This document shows, one piece after another, positions 24,098-33,672 of a stretch of DNA of 64,000 nucleotides; within the stretch, counting starts at the first letter, position 1; the number at the start of each line of letters is the position of its first letter. The position numbers and the translations under genes are program-made. Origin of the DNA: Edaphochlamys debaryana. Taxonomy: Eukaryota; Chlorophyta; Chlorophyceae; Chlamydomonadales. The DNA lies in assembly GCA_016858145.1 (NCBI GenBank), contig JAEHOE010000246.1, positions 1 through 64,000 of the forward strand. Reading direction: 5' to 3'. The notes below the pieces were generated by a model. The model was not told the origin of the DNA, ran no database searches, and saw only the letters and a program-made list of their open reading frames with translations.

Positions 24098-25212
24098 CTT
24101 TCTACAAGGACTAGGAGTCAGGACTATCAGGACACGACAGCAGGTGTCATGGAGCCCCGCACAGGCTTGCCTCCCGCGCCCGTTTCGCGATCCCACAAGC
24201 TAGAATGTGCTAAACCTACCCGGTGCCATTGAGAGCTGGGAGAACTTTGGACTTGCTTGTTGCCAATTCGAGCGACATGTTGGTAAGCCCATCGCACCTT
24301 GTCGCACCCATAGCCCGAGGAGCGACGCATATACCCATTCAGTATGGTACCTTACACATTAAAGCAGAGAGCGAGGTAGTTCCTTCAAGTTAATGCGCGA
24401 GGATGTTGTGCGTGCGCGCCAACTTTGGTCAAACGTCACGGCTCAACCCCGGAACGGGCGTGACGTTGCTATCAAACCTAAGCAAACCATAATTGTGAAA
24501 GAAGACATAGATGTAACACTCTGTGGCTGGTCGGCGGCGTTGAACTGTGTTTCGCTCCGCGTCCATCCCCGAACACCCCGCGCCCCAAAGCTTTGCGCGG
24601 AGCGCACCGCACGTCCCACGAGATTTGCCCCTTCATTGAGCACAGCATAACAATACCCCCCCGGTAGCACGGCCCCAACGGGGGCCTACGTTGAGGGGGC
24701 GGGTGTGCATGAGGCTCGGGGTGGCGGGAGCGCGGGCTAGCCCACAGCCCACTAGCCCACACCCCACAACCCCGAGTCGGGCCCACGCCTGACCTCATGT
24801 CCCATTGCCCAGTCACTTCTGAGCTCAACCCACTGTTCCAGTAGCGAGGTGGAACCAGTGCCTTAGATACATGCTAGGGCAGGCTAGGGCCCCACAGCTC
24901 GGCACGCACGGCACGGCCGTCCTACGCACGGGTGCTAGGGTCCCATCTCCCATGACAAGAACGAATCTTACCTGGCTGGGCAAAGTGTGTAAGCTTGGCC
25001 GCTTGACTGATTGCACTCCAGGGAAGATGGGTGGGCGGGGACCGTCGGGTCAGTCGGGCTGAGGTATGACGACTGGGGTAGGGACCGCAAGGATTGCGTG
25101 AGGCTTGCGCAGGGGGGGGGGGGTAGGAACGAAACTCACGGACACCATGCCCCCAAACCCCTGGACCCCCCCCCCCGACCGACGACCGACCGACCCGTAC
25201 AGTATACAACAC
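24098..25212. other. Innermost part of left arm, no gene seen
   Basis: No frame here looks like a protein. A small palindromic segment CCCCAACGGGGGCCTACGTTG lies near 24673-24693, and homopolymer C/G runs with CGAC repeats (about 25120-25195) directly precede the arm end. Confidence 0.55.
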
Positions 25213-26306
25213 TGTCGTACAAGGCCTTCCTGTAATCCAGTTTAAGCCGTTCCTGTGTCTATGTGCTCCTTTCTGCGTGCTCTATCGCTGGGTGCACACG
25301 CCATGGTCGGCTGCCCCTGTTGGCCGGGAGCCTTTGACCATGCCATGGACTCCGACCCATCCATTGACCGTCAGCTCAGGACTGGGGGGCGATGCTATGA
25401 CCGTGCTGGACATATAATGCGCGGGGCGCAAGCTTGCGGGTGGCGGAGGACTTCGGGAGCACCGGGTTGACGGCCTGGGGTAGCGACGTGTGCGTCGACG
25501 GGTTGCCATGCCGACATGCCCCAACCCGCGGGCACTGCTGGAAGGGGTTGAATGGCCCGCCAACATAAGGCCATGCCTGCTACACGCTCAGGGCATGCTT
25601 CCGATGTCGAAGAGTGCCCTGGGCCGCTGGAACAAAATCCAAGCGGCCCCTATGACAAAACCCACCGGGCCCCCCCGACCGACGACCGACAGAGAACTTT
25701 GCCCCCCCCATAACTTCGCATTCAAACCCCCGTTTTTATTTCTGAGACCGGATTTGGGCTCCCCTCCGCAAGCACCATCCAGATGAGGCATGGTGTCATT
25801 TTTGGAAATCTGCCGCCCCCTGGGTTGCGTGCTGCTGGTACGCACAGCCCAGCAGCGGGGCGGCCCCGCCGGGGCCAGGTGGTGACTGCAGCACAAGCTA
25901 GGGCGGCCCAAACCTGTATGTGGACTCCACCCTGGAAACAATGTCAGGGATCAGCGTAGGTCCGCAGACCGGCCCGCGGGATGTGCATATGTGGCGCGGC
26001 AGTGGCGCCCCCCAGGTCCAGGGCAAGCTCGAAAGATTCTGAGTAAGATCCAGGCAGGTGCGCCCTGTCGGGCAATGTCTTATGCCAAGGGGCCGCGTGC
26101 TGGTGGTACGCGTCGGGGGTGGTATGGATCCGGTACTGCCCGGGCATGCCTGTGGCCCCCCGCAGGCCCCCGGCCCCCCGGCCTGCTCCCGCAGCAGAAC
26201 AGAATCGCCGCCCATTCGCCGCATACTGTGCTGACCAGACCAGCCGCACTGTGTCACTATGAGCTGCCTCTTTGACGTACTTCGCGCACTAGAGCACTCT
26301 GCCCAG
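25213..26306. other. Start of single-copy spacer, no gene seen
   Basis: Sequence outside the inverted repeat. A GACCGACGACCGAC motif at about 25677-25690 echoes the same motif just inside the arm end (25178-25191). No coding frame is convincing; upstream exon(s) of the F-box-like gene may be here. Confidence 0.5.
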
Positions 26307-28079
26307 GCCGAGCGGCCTGGACCTCGCGGATGTGCTCCGACTACGCACGACCTGCAAGGCAGCGGCCTTCCTTCTTGACCCTCTAGTCTCTCACTCAATT
26401 AGTTGTAGCTTTACCTGCGCAGAGGTCGAGGAGTGGACTCAGGTCATCGACTCGCTGCTGGTCGCTGTTTCGCGCTGGCCCCGCACGCAGGAGCTGGCTG
26501 TGGTGGTGGTTCTTATAGCAAACCGCTCGTCGCGCACAGGAGCGACATGCTGTCCTCGCGAATTCGACTTCGTACCGGGCCCTTTGGTTCGTGCCGCAGC
26601 CCGCGGTCGCCGGCTCCCCCAGCTCCGGAGCCTGCTTCTGCGCGTGGGCATGGTCAGCCACCGCCCATCGCGACTCGCAGCCGCTATGTGTGCGACTGAC
26701 GACTCGGTCAAGCCACTGACCCTGACGAGGGATCTCGTAACCGCCATTGCCAAGCTCACACCATGCCTCGAGTCCCTGACGCTGTCTGGCCACTGGACGC
26801 TCGCCTGCGCCAATCCGCACCCACCGGGCCTCGGAGCCTCATCCTCTGCGCACCCTAGCTTCGCCGACCGGGCCCCTGACCCGCAGCGGCCCCTGGCGGC
26901 GCTCGTACCGCTGGCAAACCTTCGCCACCTGGAGCTGCCGTACAGCTGGTCGATCTGGACGAGACCGTGGCCGCCCTGGGCCTCGGCGCCCTGGCGACCT
27001 CGCTCCGCTCCCTCACCGTCCGCACCTCCAACAGGGGCAACGCGGCCACCCTGCGCCAACGCACGGCCCTGGCCTGGCCCCTGGCGGCGCTCCGGGCGCT
27101 GCCGGGCCTGAAGGCATTCCACCTGGTCGGCGGCTACAGCCGGCCTTCGGCCCTGCTGCTACAGCCCGGGGCGCCCGGCCCTGCTAACCACGTGGCTGGG
27201 CTTGTCGTGCCCGTACTAGGCACTGGCCTCCAAGCTGAGGAGGGAGGACGGCCGCAGGCGTGGGAGGGGCCGGAGGCGGAGGCGGGCCGACCCAGATCGC
27301 TGCGGAGGCTGGTGCTGACCGACCACCTCAGCTTCCTGCCCATGCCGCTGCCGGTTGCGGATCTGGATTTGGATCTGGCGGAGGGGCGGCTGCGGCTGGA
27401 CGCGGATCTCAATGTGGGTCGGCTGCTGGATGCGGCGTGGGCGCTGGGGGCGCTGGTGCGGGCTGCCCTGGAGGGCCCGGCACAAGGCAGCCGAGCTGGT
27501 GTTTCAGCCGTCGGGTTCGGCGGGTTGCGGGTGCTGGAGGTGGCGCGTCTGATGGTGAACCGCTGCCCGCGCGAGGGGGAGTGGGAGGTGCTCGAGGGCT
27601 TCGCCGGGGAGGGCGGAGGGCGGCTGGAGCTGCGGCGGCTATGCGTGACGTACCCAGAGGCAGGCGTGGCGCAGCCGGCTTGGGTGGCGGAGGAGCTGGA
27701 ACCGGCAGGAGCAGTAGCGGGGTCTGGCTCAGTATCAAGGGGCACTCTGGGCCGAGCGCTGGCGCTGGCGGCGGGGAGCTGCGGGAAGCTGGAGCTGCGG
27801 CTGCCGCCAGGAGACCAGGGTCTGGTTGGGGCGGTGGCTCGGGAGCTGGGGTCCGTGCCAGAGGGGCTGTGGCCTCGGGAGGTGCTGTTGGAGTGGGTGG
27901 GGACGCACTCGACGGAAGGAGGGGATAGCGCTGGAGGCACGGGGGAAGGTCAACGCGGTGACGGGGAGGGCGGGGAGGGCCAGGAGAGTGAGCGCAAGGT
28001 GGGAGCACGGACGCTGGAGGCTGCACTGATGGGAGTTCCCTCCTCACTGCGAAGCCGCGTGAGGATGTCGACGCGGTGA
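26307..28079 (+). pseudogene. F-box/LRR-like protein gene with a frameshift
   Basis: After a possible acceptor (TCTGCCCAG at 26306) the frame encodes an F-box-like start (GLDLADVLRLRTTCK), then leucine-rich segments (LPQLRSLLLRVGM, LTPCLESLTLSG, LANLRHLELPY). At about 26950 the reading jumps frame: the continuation LDETVAALGLGALATSLRSL lies in a different frame and stays open to a stop at 28079 with more leucine-rich segments (LRRLVLTDHLSFLPMPLP, GGLRVLEVARLM). A one-base gain just before CTGGTCGAT would restore one protein of about 590 residues. I see no intron that could bridge the jump, so it is a pseudogene or a sequencing error. F-box proteins are substrate receptors of SCF ubiquitin ligases; that role is family inference only. 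No ATG is seen at the 5' end. Confidence 0.55.
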
Positions 28080-29791
28080 GATGATGGTGTGTGGCAATTT
28101 GACGTGCATACGCCTAAGACTCCATAGGGGCCGCTTTGCAGTGCTCTGCTTTGGCCAGTCCAGAGGCAAGGTCTGAGCCCGCTGTGACGGCAAATGACAG
28201 GGTTTCTCATTGTCTGCTGTGGACTGAGGGAGGGTGGGTTTTGAAATCGGTCAAGATGGCGCGGCAGGGCTCGGGTGGCTGACCCTGGGGTAGGGGATGC
28301 GGGCATAGCCCCCGCGCAGCACACAAGCAGCAAGGCTATCTAGCACTACACGGAGCGGTACGCGCAGAAGATGTAGTCGGTGATGCGGCTGATAGCGGCT
28401 ATGCTAGAGTAACCGGCATGCTGTTGCTGTTGACGACATAGAGCTGCGCCGGTTACGCCTAGCAGGCTGCTACAGGCACTATGGGATACAGGCGCGAGTA
28501 GCACTTTCCTGAGCCGCTTGAAGAAGCCCCCAGCCGTGAAGCGTGCCAGTCCACTATGGTCATCATGCGCGAGCGCTCACCTGCAGGTGGTGGAGACAAA
28601 GAAGACCAGTCAGCTGCAGCCCTAACCGAGCGTAAAGTGCGGTGTGTGCAAAATGCGAGCTGGGGGAAAGAAGCCGGCTGCGGGTCGCCGCCTGAAGGGC
28701 TGAGCTCCCTGGTGTCGTACGAGGTGGGCGGAAGATGCCACTGTGAAGATGCTGACCCCGATCCCAGCCCGTGCGTCTAGGAGCTACGTGAAGCGGCGGG
28801 AGAAAAGGAGTTTTGGGGGCCTAGGGCAATACGTGCCTGGGACGGAGACCCGGAGGAGCCGGAGGCGGAGAGGCGTGGCGTGGGCACGGAGGTGCGAAGT
28901 GGGAAGTAGCGTAGTCTGATGCAGCATCGCTCGTAGACACCGGCCGCATCGACCGGTCGACATAGAGATATACGCGACGGGGCTGCGCGGAGCTGACCGT
29001 TCTGAGCTGCCGGCTGGGTGCTGGTTAGCTGTGATGAAGATGAAGCCCAGCGGGAGTGCGGAAGTGGGAGGGTCGTGCGAGTCGTGTGCTGCTGCAGGTG
29101 GGGCCTGGGGCGTGGGCTGAGCGCGTCGGGCGGGGGGGGGGGCGGCGGAGCCGCTGGCACAGACACAGAGACGGGAGGGCTGAGGCCCGAGGCATGGCCG
29201 TTGGGGATGACGGGCTGGGCTTCAGGCACGGAGGCGAGAGCCTGGGCTGCCGGCGTCGGGCGACGGGGCGAAGGTGTATTCCTGTTTTGCTACATGTCCG
29301 GGCTCCGCTGAGCTCCCCGGTGATGACAGCCGTCCCATTTGTCCGTGCGTTCAAAACCATACTACAAACCAGCCCTGCAGCCAACGTAGGGGGGCAACAA
29401 ACGTAAGGGGAACAACAAACGTAGGGATGTACTGCAGAACAAAAAGGCAAAAGGCGACGACGAAGCCCGGCTGAGCTCGCTGATCCCCGGCTGCCCGCAA
29501 CACGGGCCCCGCCCTACGCCCGTACAACTGCCCGGCCACACTCCCACGTAGCCTGTGGCCTGCCAGGCCGGCCTCTCCCGCGGAACTCCAGAGACGACAC
29601 AGGCCCATGCACCCGCGCCCGTCGGCGGTCCACAGGTGCTCCACGACTCCGCGTGGCTGATAAGCTGACAAACTATCCACTCCAAATAACCATAATGAGA
29701 CGAGAGCCGCAGGAAACCACTAAAAAACGCCGAGGCATACCGGGGCGGCCCCTGCCGGCTGAGGGCCCCCCTGCCAGGTGCGTGGCCCCGT
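28080..29791. other. Intergenic, no gene seen
   Basis: Between the F-box-like gene and the convergent RT gene. Short AACAAACGTAGGG direct repeats occur at about 29380-29430. Frames antisense to the RT 3' end are open but carry no recognisable sequence. Confidence 0.55.
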
Positions 29792-32700
29792 CTAGGCGGT
29801 GCCGTTCGCGGGAGGGCCTCCGTACGGAATCCAGCCACCGTACGGTGCGAGGGTGAGGTCCAGCATGAGGAAGTCCCAGGGATCATCGTCGGGCCCGAGG
29901 GGCGGCGGCGGGTGCGCGGGGGGCGGCGCAGGGGGCTGCGGTTGGGCTGGGGCTGGCGGCGGGCCAGGGGGTGCGTGCGCCGGACCTGGGGCCGGGGCAT
30001 GGCCGGCGGCGTGGGGGACTCCGCCGGCGGGCGGAACCACGGGGGGGGCTGCAGCGGGCGGGGCGGGGGCGGGGCCCGGCTGCAGGGTCATGATGAGATC
30101 GGCTGCGCGCATGGCGGCGTCGTACGCTGCGCGATGGGCGTGATCGAGCATGGCGGCGTTGTGGGCATATATGAGGGCGTTGTACGCCAGGGCGGCGGGC
30201 GGCGGCGGCGGCCAGGTTTGAGGTGGCGGCGGCGGCTGCGGGGCGAAGGGCGGCGGCGGCGGAGGGGGCTGCATGGGTGGGACGGCGGGGGCGCCCTCGG
30301 GGGCCTGGGGTGGGTTGGGTGGCGGAGGTGCTGGCGGCGGCGGCGGGGGAGGGGGCGGTGGTTGCGGCGGCGGCGGCGGCGGTGGAGGGGGTAGCGGCGG
30401 CGAGGGCAGCGGTGGTGGGGGCGGCGGCGGTGGAGGTGGAGGAGGCGGCGGCGGCGAAGAGGGCGGCGGCGGCGGCAGGAGTGCAAGCGGGGGTGGTGGC
30501 GGCGGTGGCGGTGGCGGCGGCGGGGGCGGCGGGGGTGGGGCTGCGGGGTTGCCTGTGCGATATGCCGACCCGGCGCGCACCAGGCGCCAGAGGTGCAGGT
30601 CAATGCAGGCCTGCAGCCAGTCGTGGCACCAGGGGTGGATGTCCAGCTCGGCTGGTGAGTAGACAAGGAGCAGGTAGCGCAGGAGCTCGAAGTCGCCGAA
30701 GGACAATCTGGCCAATTGAGGGTCGTTAGGCAGGAGGCCATGCCGTTCCGCACTGAGCCATCCGCTGGCCATGCGGCTCACGACAATGTCGGGGACGCGG
30801 TCGCCGTGGCTGTAGCCGGGGGGTGGCGGGAGGGTGGAGCGGACGCGGTACCAGCGGATGCGGAAGACGCAAACCACGGCCTGCGGAGGCGGGGGGCGGG
30901 GCGGCGGGGGCGCCGGCGGCGGAGGCGGCGGTGGCGGGGGTGGCGGCGGTGGGGGTGGTGGCGGCGGGGATGGCGGCGGCGGCGGGGGAGGCGGCGGCGG
31001 AGGCGGCGGTGGGGGCGGTGGCGGCGGCGGAGGCGGCGGTGGGGGCGGCGGTGGCGGCGGCGGGGGTGGCGGGCGGCGGGGGTGGCGGCGGCGGGGGTGG
31101 CGGCGGCGGGGGTGGTGGAGGTGACGGCGGCGGGGGTGGCGGCGGCGGGGGCGGTGTCGGTGGCGGGGGTGCTGGCGGGGGAGGTGGAGGTGGGGTCGGT
31201 GGCGACGGCGGGGGGCGGCGGCGGCGGCGGCGGCGGAGAGGTCAGAGGAGGCGGTGGGGGGCGTGGAGGGGGGGGTGGCGAGGGCGGCGGCGGCGACGAT
31301 GGCGGCGGGGGTGGCGGTGGAGGCGGCAGAGGCAGTGGCTGCGGCGGGGGTGGCGGCGGCAGGGGAGGGGGTGGTGGAAATGGTGGTGGCGGGGGAAAGG
31401 GTGGCGGGGGGCGGGAAGGGAGGGGGAGGGGGAAAAGGAGGCGGCAGGGGCAGGGGTGGCGGTGGGGGTACGTGTGGCGGCGGGGGCGAGGGGGGTGGTG
31501 AGGGAGGTGGTTGTGGTGGCGGTGCGGGCTTGGGGGCGGCGGTCGTGCGGGGTACCAGGCGGAGGAGGCTTGTGATGGGTGGGTGGCCGGGAACAGCGGC
31601 GATGTGGTGGCGGTGGAAACTGCGTACGGCTTGGCGGAGGAAGGTGAGGGGGAAGCCGCGCAGGTGCAGACGCTTGAGGGTGTCGGCAGCGGCTACTTTG
31701 AAGGCGGGGAGGAAGGAGCTGGTTCGGGCGAGGGCGAGGAGGGCGTGGACTGCGACGTTGAGCTTGGTATGCACGGCCGTCATGGAGGCGAAAGGGGCGA
31801 AACGGGCGAGGGGCAGGGAGGCGAAGGCGGGGCTGAAGAAGCGACAGTAGGGGGTGGTGGTGAAGGTGACGTGGTGCAGGCGGGTGGGGTGAGGGTGGGC
31901 GGTGATGGCGAAGGTGAGGTAGGGGACGGCGGGTTCGGCGGCTGTGGAGGCGGCGGAGACGGTGAGTTTGAGGTCCGGCGGGTAGACACCGTGTAAGCCG
32001 TGGAAAAAGGAGTCCGTGTACATGAGGGAGGTGAAGAAGGGATTGTGTGCCGACCCCACGTCATCGGTGTACCTCAGGGTGTTGACAAAGGCGAGGAGGA
32101 TATCGAGGGCAAGGGCGGGGGATGGGGGCGGAGGGGCAAGAAGGAGGTCCATGCCGGCGGAGATTGGGGCGGGTGGGGGGGAGAAGGCGGCGGCGTAGAG
32201 CTGGCGCATGAATTGGAGCTCGGGGTAGGCGAGGGCAAGGTTGGCGGCAAAGGAGGCGAAGTTGGCTCCCATGGCCACGCCGCTGACTTGCAGGTGGTGC
32301 TCTCCGCGGTAGCTGGCGGTAGCGGAGGAGAGGAGGGTCGTAAGCAGTTGGATGATGCTCCCGACGGAGAGCGTGTAGGTACCAGCAGGAGGCTTGCCCT
32401 TGTCCTGGTGGCTGGCCGGGAGCCAGGAGACGACGGAGGGGTCTTTGACGGAGACGCGGAGGAAGGCAGCGTTGCTGTGCAGCTCAGTGAAGACCAGGCG
32501 GATAATCTCGCCGATGTTCCGAATGAGGAGGGCGGGCGGCAGGTTGGTGAATAACCGCTCCACGTCAAAAGTCTGCACACAGGGGCTGGTGAGCGGCGGG
32601 ATGCCGAGCCAGGGAGGGAAGTGGTAGGTGGAGGTGACGGCAACGCTCGGGGGAATGGTGGTGAGGTATGGGAGGGGAGGGGAGTACTGGACAGTGTTGG

Positions 32701-33088
32701 CGGGCAGAGCTGGGCCAGGGGGAGGGGGGGCGTCGAAGGTGGCACGGAAGTCGGCATGCTCCGAGGTGGCGGCGGGGGGCGGCGGGGCGGGGAAGGATGG
32801 GGGAACGGGGTTGCTGTCGACGGTGAGGCGGCCGGCCTCGGCGGCGGCGCTGAAAGGCAGGGGACGGGAGGAGGCGGCGTGGAGGACGTCGAGGGCTTGC
32901 TCGGGGCTGCGGACATGGAAAGGCCGGGCGGGGATGAGGGGCATGAGGGTCTTCCATAGGCCGGGGAGCCCGGCGTCAACGCCACGGAGGGCGGCGGTGA
33001 GCACGATGGCGGCGTTGGTGGTAGGGATTTGGGGTGACGCAGTGATGAAGCGGTAGGCGGGCTTGGCCTTGTGGGCTTTGTAAGTCAT
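29792..33088 (-). CDS. Reverse transcriptase with polyproline linkers, Penelope-like type
   Basis: One 1098-codon frame. The RT fingers/palm occupy residues about 1-510: motif A FDVERLFTNLP (174-184), motif B SGVAMGANFASFAANLAL (269-286), catalytic motif C YTDD (340-343, bases 32060-32071) and a following LKLTVSAAS...VPYLTFAI strand, then LHLRGFPLTFLRQAVRSF. FTNLP plus GVAMG plus YxDD resembles Penelope-like element RTs. Next come about 190 residues dominated by proline, a globular segment of about 95 residues (RVPDIVVSRMASGWL...DLHLWRLVRAG), a second polyproline tract, and an Ala/Pro-rich tail ending PYGGWIPYGG. No GIY-YIG endonuclease, integrase or protease is seen. The frame stays open upstream of the ATG (KALDHPIPANICPRLPFHP), so the protein probably starts further 5', where the element is cut by the satellite at 33673. 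Whether it is a live retroelement or a domesticated RT is unknown. Confidence 0.75.
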   Translation of the reverse strand: MTYKAHKAKPAYRFITASPQIPTTNAAIVLTAALRGVDAGLPGLWKTLMPLIPARPFHVRSPEQALDVLHAASSRPLPFSAAAEAGRLTVDSNPVPPSFPAPPPPAATSEHADFRATFDAPPPPGPALPANTVQYSPPLPYLTTIPPSVAVTSTYHFPPWLGIPPLTSPCVQTFDVERLFTNLPPALLIRNIGEIIRLVFTELHSNAAFLRVSVKDPSVVSWLPASHQDKGKPPAGTYTLSVGSIIQLLTTLLSSATASYRGEHHLQVSGVAMGANFASFAANLALAYPELQFMRQLYAAAFSPPPAPISAGMDLLLAPPPPSPALALDILLAFVNTLRYTDDVGSAHNPFFTSLMYTDSFFHGLHGVYPPDLKLTVSAASTAAEPAVPYLTFAITAHPHPTRLHHVTFTTTPYCRFFSPAFASLPLARFAPFASMTAVHTKLNVAVHALLALARTSSFLPAFKVAAADTLKRLHLRGFPLTFLRQAVRSFHRHHIAAVPGHPPITSLLRLVPRTTAAPKPAPPPQPPPSPPPSPPPPHVPPPPPLPLPPPFPPPPPFPPPATLSPATTISTTPSPAAATPAAATASAASTATPAAIVAAAALATPPSTPPTASSDLSAAAAAAAPRRRHRPHLHLPRQHPRHRHRPRRRHPRRRHLHHPRRRHPRRRHPRRPPPPPPPPPPPPPPPPPPPPPPPPPPPPPPPPPPSPPPPPPPPPPPPPPPPPPAPPPPRPPPPQAVVCVFRIRWYRVRSTLPPPPGYSHGDRVPDIVVSRMASGWLSAERHGLLPNDPQLARLSFGDFELLRYLLLVYSPAELDIHPWCHDWLQACIDLHLWRLVRAGSAYRTGNPAAPPPPPPPPPPPPPPPPPLALLPPPPPSSPPPPPPPPPPPPPPPLPSPPLPPPPPPPPPQPPPPPPPPPPAPPPPNPPQAPEGAPAVPPMQPPPPPPPFAPQPPPPPQTWPPPPPAALAYNALIYAHNAAMLDHAHRAAYDAAMRAADLIMTLQPGPAPAPPAAAPPVVPPAGGVPHAAGHAPAPGPAHAPPGPPPAPAQPQPPAPPPAHPPPPLGPDDDPWDFLMLDLTLAPYGGWIPYGGPPANGTA
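30196..30545 (+). repeat. (GGC/GGT)n repeat encoding polyproline tract 2
   Basis: Almost uninterrupted GGN triplets on the plus strand read as proline on the minus strand within the RT gene. Confidence 0.9.
30880..31540 (+). repeat. (GGC/GGT/GGG)n repeat encoding polyproline tract 1
   Basis: A 0.6-kb triplet-repeat tract lies between the RT domain and the unrecognised C-terminal domain. The minus-strand reading is proline with scattered Ala, Ser, Thr, Arg and His. The frame is kept throughout, which argues that the ORF has been under selection to stay open or expanded recently. Confidence 0.9.
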
Positions 33089-33163
33089 GTAGTAGGTGGG
33101 AGGGGGGGCGTCCGGGTGGAAAGGGAGGCGGGGGCAGATGTTGGCGGGGATGGGGTGGTCTAG

Positions 33164-33480
33164 GGCTTTCTGTTCTTGTGCCGGTTTGTTCCGCCAGAGG
33201 TCAGGGCTGTCGTTGGGCTGAGGGGCGCAGGCCCCGTTTGGTTCTGGTGGTTAGGGCTGTCTTCGGGCTGAGGGGTGCAGGCCCCGGTTGGTGCTGGTGG
33301 TTTAGGGCTTTCTTTTCTCGTGCCGGTTGTTCCGCCAGAGGTCAGGGCTGTCGTTGGGCTGAGAGGCGCAGGCCCCGGTTGGTGCTGGTGGTTAGGGCTG
33401 TCGTCGGGCTGAGGGGTGCAGGCCCCGTTTGGTGCTGGTGGTTTAGGGCTCTCGTCGGGCTGGGGGGGTGCAGGCCCCTG
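33164..33480 (-). repeat. 141-bp tandem repeat upstream of the RT frame
   Basis: A 141-bp block (start of the conserved part at 33191 and 33332) is present about 2.3 times, with a GGGCTGAGGGGTGCAGGCCCC sub-repeat of about 63 bp inside. The minus strand reads as Pro-rich repeats such as GACTPQPDDSPNH, probably the N-terminal low-complexity part of the RT protein. Confidence 0.8.
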
Positions 33481-33672
33481 GTCTGCTCTGTCCTTTTCTG
33501 CTCTGTTTCTGCGCTTTTCTGCTCTGTTTCTGCTCTTCTTCTGCTCTGGTCTGCTCTCGCCTGACCTGGTGTAACACACCAACGTGAAAAAAAAAATGGG
33601 GATGGCGGCGAGCGCAGCCCCCGTCGCACGGATGAGGGCGTCATAGTCGCCGTCGGGCAGGGGTTGGTAGAT
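33481..33672 (-). other. 5' remnant of the RT element
   Basis: TTCTGCTCTG-type short repeats (33481-33560), an A10 run (33588-33597) and a minus-strand stretch reading YQPLPDGDYDALIRATGAA lie between the 141-bp repeat and the satellite. I read this as an upstream RT-gene remnant cut off at the satellite junction. Confidence 0.45.

Larger units (their letters stand above)
10470..25212 (+). repeat. Left arm of giant inverted repeat
   Basis: The reverse complement of this whole stretch recurs at 49265-64000. Left and right coordinates sum to 74470 at the outer side and 74473-74477 toward the inner side, the changes coming from homopolymer and AAC-repeat length. I found about 15-16 base substitutions between arms, around 0.1%. 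The inner limit is right after GTACAGTATACAACAC; beyond it the left side continues into single-copy DNA and the right side into satellite. The outer limit is not reached: position 10470 pairs with the last base of the window. Confidence 0.97.

Noticed and set aside
30716..31850. Plus-strand Gly-rich frames of about 200-260 codons
   Set aside because: Antisense of the polyproline and RT coding sequence; only the minus strand carries RT motifs.
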